A stretch of DNA of 43,125 bases from Prevotellaceae bacterium (lineage in GTDB: Bacteria; Bacteroidota; Bacteroidia; Bacteroidales; UBA932): NCBI GenBank assembly GCA_031269545.1, contig JAISYZ010000010.1, positions 1-43,125 of the forward strand, in the 5' to 3' direction. The number at the start of each line of letters is the position of its first letter. Position 1 is the first letter of the stretch. The translations under genes were made by a program, and so were the position numbers. Below the pieces are notes generated by a model that was given only the letters and a program-made list of their open reading frames with translations, was not told the origin of the DNA and did not search any database. Positions 18,022 through 26,856 of the stretch are shown here, piece by piece.

Positions 18022-19677
18022 TTATTGTTTGTTTAATATTTCGCTGTATTTATTTGGATTAAGCAATATATCAATTGCTGCATCAAGTTGCCTGTCATCT
18101 GTTAATATTTTTCTTATTCTGCCTTGCTGATAAAAATATTTGCCTGCAATTTCTTCTTCTATCAGTTGCGATATTTCATGTTTATATGTTTGTAAATCTT
18201 TGATTTTGTCGTGTGTTATTTGATTTTTCAAAGCATCAATCTGCGATTTGATATTGTCGTTGTATTTTCCGTTTTTTATTTCTTCCGATAATTTTTCAGC
18301 AAGATTTTCAACCTTTGTCTGATAATCATACTCTTTGTCCGAAAGAAATTCGATAAAATCAAAATAATCTGCATCTGTGATTTTGAAATTTTCGGGTTCG
18401 GCAATATTTTCGTGTTTGGCGAAATATTTTATTGCAAATTCCGCTATTAGATTGCGCAATACCAGACTTATTGCAATATCGCTGAATTCATCCGTTTTTA
18501 CTTCAATGTCGGGCATGATTCCGCCGCCATCATATACTTTTCTGCCGTGTACGGTGTTAAATTCTTTTTTCAACGAATCGGGAATTGTGGCTACGCTGCC
18601 ATCTTCGTTACGTTCCGAAAAATTATGTGCCTGTATGCAGCGTCCGCTTGGGATGTAATATTTTGCTGTCGTCAATTTTATGCGCGAGTTGTAACCTACC
18701 GGACGCACTGTTTGCACCAAGCCTTTTCCGAATGTTCGTGTTCCAACTATTACAGCGCGATCCAAATCCTGCAATGCTCCGGCAACAATTTCGGACGATG
18801 ATGCCGAGCCGCCGTTTACCAGCACAACAATGGGAATGTTTAATTCTAACGGTTCTTCTTTTGTTTTGTACGAATAATCAAAATCTTTTATTCGTCCGCG
18901 CGAGTGAACAATCTCCGTTCCTTTTTTTACAAACATTCCTGCTATGTCGATTGCACCTTCAAGCCATCCGCCTGTATTTCCACGCAAATCAATTATAAGC
19001 GATTTCATTTGTTTTGTTGCTTCGAGTTCGCGTAAAACGTTTTTGAAGTCCTTTTGGCAACTTTGCGTAAATGATGACAATGCTATATATCCTATGTTGT
19101 TGTGCATTATTCCTGCATGTGCAATTCCAGAAATATGAATTTTTTCGCGTGTCAGTTTTACGTTCACCGTATCCGAAGTTTTTAGTTTTACTATTTGCAA
19201 ATTAACTGTTGTGCCTTGCTCGCCTTTCAGCAGATTGCTTGCTTCGGTTGTTGTTTTTTCGTATAGCGAAATATTGTCGATAGATAAAATCAAATCGCCC
19301 GAAACAAGACCTGCTTTATCGGCGGGAAAATCTTTGTATGTTTCCGCAATTTGTATGTAACTGTTTTGTATGCCGACAATTGCGCCTATTCCGCTATATT
19401 CGCCTGTTGTAGCCAAGTCAAATTCTTCGCTGTCTTCTTCGGGAAGAAATGTTGTGTAAGGATCAAGTTCGTTCAACATGCCGTCAATTCCCGATTTTAC
19501 TATTTTGTCGGCATCAATATCATCAACATAAAGAAGATTTAATTCGCGAAATACTGAAAAAAATATGTCAAGATTTTTTACGATTTTGAAATTATCGGAT
19601 GACGATGATGCTATAAAACAAGCACAAAGCAATACGATTGCTGTTGAAATGATTATATTTATTAATTTTTTTGCCAT
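18022..19677 (-). CDS. S41 family C-terminal processing peptidase
   Basis: This 551-residue serine peptidase is anchored or secreted by one N-terminal hydrophobic segment (LINIIISTAIVLLCACFIA). It has a PDZ domain (about 85-165) and the S41 catalytic core with VNGGSASSSEIVAGAL (Ser, around residue 288) and GTRTFGKGLVQTV (Lys), followed by a long C-terminal helical region. CtpA-type enzymes trim periplasmic proteins from their C-termini. The ATG at 19677 was chosen; the seven-codon longer frame would need a TTG inside the promoter. It is followed closely by bactofilin. Confidence 0.92.
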   Translation of the reverse strand: MAKKLINIIISTAIVLLCACFIASSSSDNFKIVKNLDIFFSVFRELNLLYVDDIDADKIVKSGIDGMLNELDPYTTFLPEEDSEEFDLATTGEYSGIGAIVGIQNSYIQIAETYKDFPADKAGLVSGDLILSIDNISLYEKTTTEASNLLKGEQGTTVNLQIVKLKTSDTVNVKLTREKIHISGIAHAGIMHNNIGYIALSSFTQSCQKDFKNVLRELEATKQMKSLIIDLRGNTGGWLEGAIDIAGMFVKKGTEIVHSRGRIKDFDYSYKTKEEPLELNIPIVVLVNGGSASSSEIVAGALQDLDRAVIVGTRTFGKGLVQTVRPVGYNSRIKLTTAKYYIPSGRCIQAHNFSERNEDGSVATIPDSLKKEFNTVHGRKVYDGGGIMPDIEVKTDEFSDIAISLVLRNLIAEFAIKYFAKHENIAEPENFKITDADYFDFIEFLSDKEYDYQTKVENLAEKLSEEIKNGKYNDNIKSQIDALKNQITHDKIKDLQTYKHEISQLIEEEIAGKYFYQQGRIRKILTDDRQLDAAIDILLNPNKYSEILNKQ

Positions 19678-19695
19678 TTTCCTGATTCTGGTTTG

Positions 19696-19703
19696 CAAAG
19701 GTA
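19696..19703 (-). promoter_or_regulatory. Promoter of the S41 peptidase-bactofilin operon
   Basis: TACCTTTG on the minus strand fits TAnnTTTG and ends 18 bases before the ATG at 19677. The -33 half is not clear. Confidence 0.45.
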
Positions 19704-19799
19704 ATTAATTTTGTTTTACTAACGATATATTATTTGAATTAAAAAGTTGTATAAAAGAATTAAATTCAATTAAGTGTGTTAATTATCAATAGATATATA

Positions 19800-22154
19800 T
19801 TATCTCAATAAGAACAAATTATTATTCTCACTGTTATTATTCCCCTGTTCTGTATCTTCGGTGTCATTTTTATCTGCCGTATCGCAGTCAAAGCCTAATG
19901 TAATGTTTGCAGGTTTTTCAAAAACATCATCTTTTGAAACATTAAGTCGTTTGTCATTAATAACTTTTTTCATAAAAATACCCCAAACAGGCAACGCCAT
20001 GCTGGAGCCGCCGCCAAGTGCAAGACCTGAAAAATGTATGCTTCTGTCTTCGCCTCCAACCCAGACTCCGCCTGTAAGTTTAGGCATTGTTCCCATAAAC
20101 CATCCATCCGACTGGTTGTTTGATGTTCCTGTTTTTCCTGCGATTTGTCCTTCGGGAACATACATTGTTCGTAAACGTATCGCAGTGCCGTGATTAACAA
20201 CTCCCTGCATTAAATTCAGCATGAGGTAAGCCGTTTCCGAACTTATTGCTTCTCTGCTTTCGGGAACAAATGTACTTAAAACATTTCCTTTGTTATCTTC
20301 GATTCGTGTTACAAAAAATGGCTCGGTATATACTCCTTTGTTTGCAAAAGTCGCAAACGCTCCAACCATTTCGAACGGAGAAACATCGGCGCTGCCCAAA
20401 CACAATGGGTGAACTGCCTCCATATAACTGTGGATACCCATTCGATGACACATATCAACTAATGCCTGCGGTCCGAATATTTCGACCAACTGTCCCGAAA
20501 TCCAGTTGTCGCTTAAAGCCAGCGCTTTTTTCAGCGTCATCATTTTTCCGCGATGTTCTTCCCGTGTTGTGCTTTCAGGCGTCCAAAATTTTCCCGGACT
20601 GTATTCTATGCGCGGCTGCACGCAGGGCAATTCCGAACATGGATTATATCCTTCCTGCATTGCCAAAGTGTATAAAAACGGTTTTATTGTTGATCCTACC
20701 TGCCGTTTTCCCTGCTGTACGGCATCGTATTTGAAATATTTAAAATTTATTCCGCCTACGTAGGCTTTTATATATCCTGTTTGCGGTTCGACAACCATAA
20801 AACCTGCACGCAAAAACGATTTGTAGTAAAGTATCGAATCGCGAGGCGTCATTGTTGTATCTTTGTTCCCTTTTTCCCACGAGAAAACGGTCATGTTTAC
20901 AGGCTCATCAAATGTTTTTATTATTTCGGAATGAGAATATCCCGCTTTTGCCATTTCTCTGTAACGGTCGCTTTGTTTTATTGCCGCGGTAATGATATTG
21001 TCAATTTCTTTTTTTGACAAGTCCGAAAATAATTGCTTTCTTGTCTTTATTTCGTTGTTGAATTTTGGTTGTAAATATTTTCCCAAATGTTCTTCTACGG
21101 CTTGTTCGGCATAACGCTGCATTCGCGAATCTATTGTTGTATATATTTTTAAGCCATCGCGGTCGATGTTATAATTCTCGCCATTGTTTTTTGTGTTTTT
21201 GTTACACCATCCGTAAAGCGGATTGTTTTCCCATTGATATAAATCGTATTGATAATCGGCATCGTTGCTGTATTTGTTTGCTTCAGGTTTTTTTGCGTTC
21301 ATTGTGCGTTTAAGCATTTCGCGAAAATAAGGAGCCAAGCCACTGTTGTGATCTTGCTGAGAATATTTGGATATGTCGATGGGAATATTTTTTATCGAAT
21401 CGCTTTCGGTTTCCGATATGTAACCATATTTGCACATTTGCGAAATCACATGATTGCGGCGTTTAAGCGCTCTTTCGGGATTGCGGACAGGACTGTACAT
21501 TGTAGGTCCGTTTACTAATCCTACCAAAACGGCGGCTTCTTGAATGTTCAAATTGGCAGGATCTTTTTTGAAAAATGTTTGAGATGCTGCTCTTATCCCG
21601 AAAGCGTTACTGCCAAAAGGAACCGTATTGAAATACATTGCGATTATTTCTTCTTTGGTGTAACTTCGTTCTATCTTTACGGCTGTAACCCATTCTTGCA
21701 ATTTTTGTATTGTGCGTTTTATTTTATTTGTCGAACGTTCCGAAAAAAGATTTAACGCAAGTTGTTGAGTTATTGTACTTCCTCCACCTCCGCCGGCTCT
21801 GTTTCCTCCTATAATCGTTTTAACGACAACCCGAGCAAGACTGTTAAAATCAATGCCCGAATGATTGTAGAAACGAATGTCTTCGGTCGCTACAAGAGCG
21901 TTTACAAGATTTGGCGACAAATCTTCATAGTTTACAGGCGAACGGTTTTCGACGTGAAAAGTTCCAAGCGTAGAGCCATCGGACGAAATTATGTTTGTTG
22001 CAAGTTTTCGTTGAGGATTTTCCAAATCTTTGAACGATGGCAACGAACCGAATATGCCTGTCATTACCAGCAGAATCATTAATATTAGCAAAGCAAATGG
22101 CGTACAGAAAATTATCCAGAACCATTTAATTATTTTAGTTTTTGAAATTTTCAT
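19800..22154 (-). CDS. Penicillin-binding protein 1A (transglycosylase/transpeptidase)
   Basis: This 784-residue bifunctional peptidoglycan synthase is anchored by one N-terminal helix (about 8-32). The glycosyltransferase domain has VATEDIRFYNHSGID (catalytic Glu) and GGGGSTITQQLALNLF. The transpeptidase domain has the SxxK motif GSTIKPF (around residue 485), SDNW (SxN) and KTGTSNNQSDGW (around 672). The short Asn/Asp/Glu-rich C-terminal tail is not conserved. An 11-codon longer frame exists, but the ATG at 22154 directly precedes a classic MKISKTK membrane-anchor start. Confidence 0.94.
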   Translation of the reverse strand: MKISKTKIIKWFWIIFCTPFALLILMILLVMTGIFGSLPSFKDLENPQRKLATNIISSDGSTLGTFHVENRSPVNYEDLSPNLVNALVATEDIRFYNHSGIDFNSLARVVVKTIIGGNRAGGGGGSTITQQLALNLFSERSTNKIKRTIQKLQEWVTAVKIERSYTKEEIIAMYFNTVPFGSNAFGIRAASQTFFKKDPANLNIQEAAVLVGLVNGPTMYSPVRNPERALKRRNHVISQMCKYGYISETESDSIKNIPIDISKYSQQDHNSGLAPYFREMLKRTMNAKKPEANKYSNDADYQYDLYQWENNPLYGWCNKNTKNNGENYNIDRDGLKIYTTIDSRMQRYAEQAVEEHLGKYLQPKFNNEIKTRKQLFSDLSKKEIDNIITAAIKQSDRYREMAKAGYSHSEIIKTFDEPVNMTVFSWEKGNKDTTMTPRDSILYYKSFLRAGFMVVEPQTGYIKAYVGGINFKYFKYDAVQQGKRQVGSTIKPFLYTLAMQEGYNPCSELPCVQPRIEYSPGKFWTPESTTREEHRGKMMTLKKALALSDNWISGQLVEIFGPQALVDMCHRMGIHSYMEAVHPLCLGSADVSPFEMVGAFATFANKGVYTEPFFVTRIEDNKGNVLSTFVPESREAISSETAYLMLNLMQGVVNHGTAIRLRTMYVPEGQIAGKTGTSNNQSDGWFMGTMPKLTGGVWVGGEDRSIHFSGLALGGGSSMALPVWGIFMKKVINDKRLNVSKDDVFEKPANITLGFDCDTADKNDTEDTEQGNNNSENNNLFLLR

Positions 22155-22175
22155 AAAATCAAATTTAATAAACGA

Positions 22176-22183
22176 CAAAAATA
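22176..22183 (-). promoter_or_regulatory. Putative -7 box for PBP1A
   Basis: TATTTTTG on the minus strand matches TAnnTTTG and ends 21 bases before the ATG at 22154. No -33 element was assigned. Confidence 0.4.
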
Positions 22184-22332
22184 ACAAAAAACCTGATAAA
22201 ATTAAAATATAATTGACAAAAATTTTGCAGAAAGGTATTGATTTTATTGATTGCTACGAAATTAGGTTAAATGATGCATTGACTAATTGATGATTTTGTC
22301 TGTTTGTTTATTTGTTTATTTGCTTAATGTTG

Positions 22333-22376
22333 TTTTACCGCAAAGAACGCTATGGCTTTGCGAACTCTGCGGTTAA
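22333..22376. repeat. Nested intergenic dyad (ACCGCAAAG ... CTTTGCG ... TGCGGT)
   Basis: ACCGCA (22337-22342) pairs with TGCGGT (22368-22373), and CGCAAAG (22339-22345) also pairs with CTTTGCG (22356-22362). The motif resembles, from memory, short intergenic repeats common in Bacteroidota genomes. It is part of the 670-base gene-free stretch 22155-22824. Confidence 0.55.
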
Positions 22377-22416
22377 CATTAATCATTTTATTGTTTATTT
22401 GTTGAGTTATAGATTC

Positions 22417-22432
22417 TGTCCCGTCAGGGACA
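22417..22432. repeat. Perfect short hairpin TGTCCC-GTCA-GGGACA
   Basis: A six-base-pair perfect stem with a four-base loop stands alone between genes. It has no T-run, so it is not an obvious terminator, and may be a piece of an interspersed repeat. Confidence 0.45.
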
Positions 22433-22562
22433 TTTTCAAAGCATTTATTGATTGAACTGTAAATCTTTGATTTAATGATTTTGGAATAATATTTTCCTCC
22501 TGATTTTCATTCATAATTACTTATTAATAAATAATTTATATTCTTTTTAAGGAACGACTATA

Positions 22563-22655
22563 TATACCCAAAACAACATCAAAACAACCTGAAATATCAA
22601 TCTGTTTTATTGATAATCAATTTATGCAAATTGCATTTTGATAGCAGTTTGGTAT
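22563..22655 (+). repeat. 93-bp interspersed repeat, copy 1
   Basis: This segment matches the reverse complement of 34523-34614 with five substitutions and one single-base gap. A 44-base core is identical. The ends form an imperfect inverted repeat (ACCCAAAAC / GTTTGGTAT), and ATCAAT/ATTGAT lies inside. Both copies are intergenic, suggesting a small non-autonomous repeat. No ORF of interest lies in it. Confidence 0.9.
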
Positions 22656-22770
22656 TAGTTTTCATATTCTTTTTTCTATTTTTTTGATTTTAATTTGTGT
22701 GTTAGTCATCTATCACAAATCAATTCACCGAAATAACACTTATCTTACGTGGATTTTTAGAAAAAATTTA

Positions 22771-22800
22771 TTGGAAAAGTCCAAATTTAATATACCTTTG
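22771..22800 (+). promoter_or_regulatory. Promoter of tex
   Basis: TTG (22771-22773), a 19-base spacer and TACCTTTG (22793-22800) are an excellent fit to the Bacteroidota consensus. It ends 24 bases before the ATG at 22825. Confidence 0.7.
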
Positions 22801-22824
22801 ACAAATATTTCGATATAAACGATA

Positions 22825-24948
22825 ATGACAATGTTTAATATTCTGATTTCAAAAAACACTGATATTCCTGTACGACAGGTCGAAAAAACAATAGAACTGC
22901 TAAATGGAGGCGCTAGCATTCCTTTTATCAGCCGTTACCGCAAAGAGGCAACAGGTGGACTTAATGAAGTACAAATAAGCCAGATAAACGATTTGCTGGA
23001 TAAGTTTGTTGATTTGTCGAAAAGGAAAGAAGTCATTCTGTCGTCTATAGATGAACAGGGCAAACTTACTCCCGAAATTAAAAAACGAATAGAAGAGTCG
23101 TGGGACAGCGCCGAAATTGAAGATATATATTTGCCATACAAACCAAAACGTGTTACAAAAGCCGAAATCGCAAGAAAAAAAGGATTAGAGCCTTTGGCAA
23201 ATATTATTTTTATGCAGAACGAACGCAATTTGTCGGCTCGCATATCTGCTTTTCTTAACGACGAAGTAGAAAACGAAAAAGAAGCCTTACAGGGCGCTCG
23301 CGATATAATTGCCGAATGGATAAACGAAAACGAAAGCGCACGCAACGTTGTTCGTAATTCGTTTGCTCATACTGCCGTTATTACTTCAAAAGTGGTGAAA
23401 GGGAAAGAGGATGAAGGCGCAAAATATCGTGATTATTTTGAATTTAATGAACCGATGAACCGTTGCACTTCACATCGTCTGCTGGCAATGAGGCGTGGAG
23501 AATCCGAAGAAATATTGCGAGTTGCCATATCGCCCGATGCTGATAATTGCATGGAACGTCTGAAACACCGTTTTGTGAAAGGCGTAAACGAATCATCTGA
23601 GCATGTAGCCGAAGCTGTTGACGATGCTTTTAAACGCTTGCTGAAACCATCAATAGAAACGGAATTTGCCAACATGAGCAAAGAAAAAGCCGACAAAGAA
23701 GCCGTTCGCGTATTTGCCGAAAATCTGCGGCAACTTTTGCTTGCTCCTCCGCTCGGACAAAAACGCGTATTGGGAATCGATCCTGGATACCGAACAGGCT
23801 GCAAACTTGTTTGTCTGGATGAGCAGGGAAATTTATTGCATAATGAAACTGTTTATCCTAATCCGCCTCAAAACGATAAGGCAAAAGCCGCAGCAAAAAT
23901 ATCATATCTTGTTTCTGCTTATCTTATTGATGCCATTGCTGTTGGAAACGGAACGGCAAGTCGCGAAACAGAACAACTTATTACGAAAGTACATTACAAT
24001 CGGAAAGTGCAGGTGTTTGTTGTCAGCGAAAATGGAGCTTCGATATATTCCGCTTCAAAAATTGCGCGAGAAGAATTTTCCGAATACGATGTAACCGTAC
24101 GCGGTGCGGTGAGTATTGCACGCCGTTTGATGGATCCATTAGCCGAACTGGTAAAGATAGATCCTAAAAGTATAGGCGTGGGACAATATCAGCACGATGT
24201 AAATCAAACTTTGTTGAAAAAAAGTCTTGACCAGACAGTTATAAACTGCGTAAATTCCGTAGGAGTAAACGTAAACACTGCGGGCAAACATTTGTTGATG
24301 TACATATCGGGGCTTGGCGCTGTGCTGGCTCAAAACATAGTAAATTATCGCGCCGAAAACGGACTTTTCAAAACGCGAAAAGAGTTGCACAATGTGCCGC
24401 GAATGGGTGAAAAAGCATTTGAACAAAGCGCCGGATTTTTGAGAATACAGGAAGGCACTAATCCGTTGGACAATTCTGCCGTACATCCCGAAAGTTATCA
24501 TATTGTAGAACGCATGGCAAAAGATTTGAATTGCTCGATAGAAGAATTGATTTCGGACAAATCGTTGAAAAAGAAATTGAAACTTGAAAACTACATAACC
24601 GAAACCACAGGTATGCCTACGCTTCTTGATATTATCGACGAATTAGACAAGCCCGGACGCGATCCGCGCCAAACAATTCAGGTATTTTCGTTTGATCCGA
24701 ACATAAAAACCATTGAAGATTTGCGAGAAGGTATTGTAATTCCCGGCATTATCAGCAATATAACCAATTTCGGATGTTTTGTCGATATAGGCATTAAAGA
24801 AAACGGACTTGTGCATATATCCGAATTAGCCGATCATTTTATTTCCGACCCTGCTCAGGTGGTTTCTGTTCATCAACACGTGAAAGTAAAGGTTTTGAAT
24901 ATTGACATAATGCGCAAACGAATACAACTGTCGATGAAAGGAATTTGA
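22825..24948 (+). CDS. tex: Tex family RNA-binding transcription accessory protein
   Basis: This 707-residue protein has the full Tex order: an N-terminal helical region (1-180, GGASIPFISRYRKEATGGL), a central part, a YqgF/RuvX-like domain (about 310-420, RVLGIDPGYRTGCK), helix-hairpin-helix repeats (about 480-560) and a C-terminal S1 RNA-binding domain (about 630-705, GIISNITNFGCFVDIGIKEN). Tex binds nucleic acid and affects transcription. It is a single gene with a strong promoter. The start at 22825 follows from promoter spacing; an internal ATG two codons later (22831) is equally possible. Confidence 0.94.
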   Translation: MTMFNILISKNTDIPVRQVEKTIELLNGGASIPFISRYRKEATGGLNEVQISQINDLLDKFVDLSKRKEVILSSIDEQGKLTPEIKKRIEESWDSAEIEDIYLPYKPKRVTKAEIARKKGLEPLANIIFMQNERNLSARISAFLNDEVENEKEALQGARDIIAEWINENESARNVVRNSFAHTAVITSKVVKGKEDEGAKYRDYFEFNEPMNRCTSHRLLAMRRGESEEILRVAISPDADNCMERLKHRFVKGVNESSEHVAEAVDDAFKRLLKPSIETEFANMSKEKADKEAVRVFAENLRQLLLAPPLGQKRVLGIDPGYRTGCKLVCLDEQGNLLHNETVYPNPPQNDKAKAAAKISYLVSAYLIDAIAVGNGTASRETEQLITKVHYNRKVQVFVVSENGASIYSASKIAREEFSEYDVTVRGAVSIARRLMDPLAELVKIDPKSIGVGQYQHDVNQTLLKKSLDQTVINCVNSVGVNVNTAGKHLLMYISGLGAVLAQNIVNYRAENGLFKTRKELHNVPRMGEKAFEQSAGFLRIQEGTNPLDNSAVHPESYHIVERMAKDLNCSIEELISDKSLKKKLKLENYITETTGMPTLLDIIDELDKPGRDPRQTIQVFSFDPNIKTIEDLREGIVIPGIISNITNFGCFVDIGIKENGLVHISELADHFISDPAQVVSVHQHVKVKVLNIDIMRKRIQLSMKGI

Positions 24949-25161
24949 AGGCATTACAATTGCTTTGTTGTCTTCTTCGAGCGCTTCGTTATGCTATAAA
25001 AACAAGAGCGCTGACATAATCACAAGCAACATTTTTTATAAACTCAACGTATAACTCAAAAAAAACATATAAATTTGCTATTGCATAATATGATATTTTT
25101 CAATTTCAAATTGTTCATTATCTATTTATGTTTATAAGTTTAATATGATTAAAAATAACAA

Positions 25162-26451
25162 ATGATGAAAAAACAAATTTTTATTTCGACTTTATTATGT
25201 TTGATAACTTTCGCAAGTTGCGGACAAACAAATTTTGATAAATATTTTGAAAACAAAAGTATGCGCATCGATTTTGCGCTTGTAGGAAATTATGATTATC
25301 AAACCGCTGCATTGCAACAGATACGCGAAGAACCCGTGTGGGGTGGTGCGATGCATAATCTTATCGACAAATTCAACTATGGCGGATATTATGTAAACGT
25401 TTACGACAATGCAAACGGAAATCTTATATATTCGCGCGGGTTCAATACTTTGTTCGAAGAATGGAGGACAACCGAACAGGCAAAAACCGAAACCCAGTCA
25501 TGGACAAACAGCGTATCTTTTCCTTATCCCAAACAAAAAATAACAGTCGATATTCTCGGTCGCAATAAAGACGATATGCAATTTTATTCGTTATTGAAAA
25601 TTGATATTGATCCGAGCAGCATTTTTATTAACCGCGACAGACTGAAAGAAAATAAAGTCAATAAAATTCAATACAATGGCAGTACGTCCGACAAAATTGA
25701 TCTGGTTTTTATGGGAGAAGGCTATACTGCCGGCGAACAGGCAAAATTTATGAACGATGCCGTTCGTTTCACCGAGTTATTGTTCAAAACTCCGCCTTTC
25801 GACATGTATCGCAGCGAGTTTAATGTCTGGGCTGTAGAATTGGTATCCGAAGAATCGGGAATGGATATTTCGGGAAAAGGGATATTCAAACAAACTGCAT
25901 TAAATTCAGGATTTTATACTTTCGGCATCGAGCGGTATTTGACAACTCAAGATATGAAACCCATTCGCGATGCAGTTTGGAATGTGCCTTGCGATGCCGT
26001 TTTTATTCTGGTAAATACCGATATATACGGCGGCGGCGGAATGTACAATCTTTATGCGATGGGAACTTCCGATAATGAGCGCACAGCCTCTGTTTTTGTA
26101 CACGAATTTGGACACAGTTTTGCAGGTCTTGCCGACGAATATTTTACTTCGGAAGTTGCATACGACGATCAATTTTATAATCTTAATCTCGAACCATGGG
26201 AACCTAATATAACAACCTTAACAGATTTCGACAGCAAATGGAAAGATCTACTGTCGCCCGACACGCCAATTCCTACGGCAGACAATCGTGAAAATGCTGA
26301 TAAATTGGGCGTTTTTGAAGGCGGAGGATATTTGTCAAAAGGTATTTATCGACCAAAAGTTCATTGTATGATGCGCGATTATGCTCCATTTTGTCCTGTA
26401 TGCACTCGTGTCATAAAAAATATGATAGATTTTCTTTCAGATAAACATTGA
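25162..26451 (+). CDS. M64 family (IgA-peptidase-like) zinc metallopeptidase, secreted lipoprotein
   Basis: This 429-residue protein has a signal sequence ending ITFASC, a plausible lipobox. An N-terminal beta-rich domain (about 30-160) precedes the peptidase domain. The zinc site is VHEFGHSFAGLADEYF (HEFGH from residue 314), with the downstream aspartate/histidine environment of peptidase family M64. Bacteroidota M64 enzymes are surface or periplasmic, and substrates are generally unknown. Start at 25162 or 25165. A possible TAAATTTG box sits at 25070-25077. The gene converges with two tRNA-Ser genes. Confidence 0.88.
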   Translation: MMKKQIFISTLLCLITFASCGQTNFDKYFENKSMRIDFALVGNYDYQTAALQQIREEPVWGGAMHNLIDKFNYGGYYVNVYDNANGNLIYSRGFNTLFEEWRTTEQAKTETQSWTNSVSFPYPKQKITVDILGRNKDDMQFYSLLKIDIDPSSIFINRDRLKENKVNKIQYNGSTSDKIDLVFMGEGYTAGEQAKFMNDAVRFTELLFKTPPFDMYRSEFNVWAVELVSEESGMDISGKGIFKQTALNSGFYTFGIERYLTTQDMKPIRDAVWNVPCDAVFILVNTDIYGGGGMYNLYAMGTSDNERTASVFVHEFGHSFAGLADEYFTSEVAYDDQFYNLNLEPWEPNITTLTDFDSKWKDLLSPDTPIPTADNRENADKLGVFEGGGYLSKGIYRPKVHCMMRDYAPFCPVCTRVIKNMIDFLSDKH

Positions 26452-26452
26452 G

Positions 26453-26539
26453 CGGAAAGAGAGGGATTCGAACCCTCGGTACCCTTACGGGTACAACGGT
26501 TTTCGAGACCGTCCCGTTCGTCCACTCCGGCATCTTTCC
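26453..26539 (-). tRNA. tRNA-Ser (anticodon CGA)
   Basis: On the minus strand this folds as a class II tRNA: acceptor GGAAAGA/TCTTTCC, anticodon loop CTCGAAA (anticodon CGA, reading UCG), a long variable arm (GTACCC/GGGTAC), a T-arm with GGTTCGAATCC, and discriminator G. The CCA end is not encoded. No obvious promoter of its own lies between it and the upstream tRNA. Confidence 0.95.
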
Positions 26540-26545
26540 CAATAG

Positions 26546-26580
26546 CAAAAAATCTCAAAAATCAAATGACTTTTGAGATT
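26546..26580 (-). terminator. Intrinsic terminator-like hairpin between two tRNA-Ser genes
   Basis: On the minus strand, AATCTCAAAA and TTTTGAGATT form a ten-base-pair stem followed by a short T-run. It lies downstream of tRNA-Ser(TGA) and upstream of tRNA-Ser(CGA). It could also act as a processing signal. Confidence 0.55.
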
Positions 26581-26593
26581 CTCGGACATCCTG

Positions 26594-26678
26594 CGGAGAG
26601 ACAGGGATTCGAACCCCGGGAACCTCTCAGTTCAACGGTTTTCAAGACCGCCGCAATCGACCACTCTGCCATCTCTCC
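26594..26678 (-). tRNA. tRNA-Ser (anticodon TGA)
   Basis: This is a class II tRNA on the minus strand with acceptor GGAGAGA/TCTCTCC, anticodon loop CTTGAAA (anticodon TGA, reading UCA), a long variable arm, GGTTCGAATCC in the T-arm and discriminator G. A consensus promoter lies 12 bases upstream. Confidence 0.95.
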
Positions 26679-26690
26679 AATTTGGGAGTG

Positions 26691-26720
26691 CAAAGGTAGT
26701 AAACTTTATTTTATTACCAA
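26691..26720 (-). promoter_or_regulatory. Promoter of the tRNA-Ser genes
   Basis: On the minus strand, TTG (26718-26720), 19 bases and TACCTTTG (26691-26698) form a perfect Bacteroidota promoter just upstream of tRNA-Ser(TGA). Confidence 0.7.
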
Positions 26721-26784
26721 ATATTTTAAAATAACTTTTTTGATTTTTTTCTGTAATTGTTTATGAAATTGCGTCAACAAATAT

Positions 26785-26792
26785 TACTTTTG
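26785..26792 (+). promoter_or_regulatory. Putative -7 box of the FISUMP lipoprotein gene
   Basis: TACTTTTG fits TAnnTTTG, 64 bases before the ATG at 26857. The -33 TTG spacing is poor. Confidence 0.35.
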
Positions 26793-26856
26793 TGAAAAAA
26801 TCGGATTTTTAATATTCAACTTTTTTATATTAACAATCAGATAAAATTTAAGAAAA

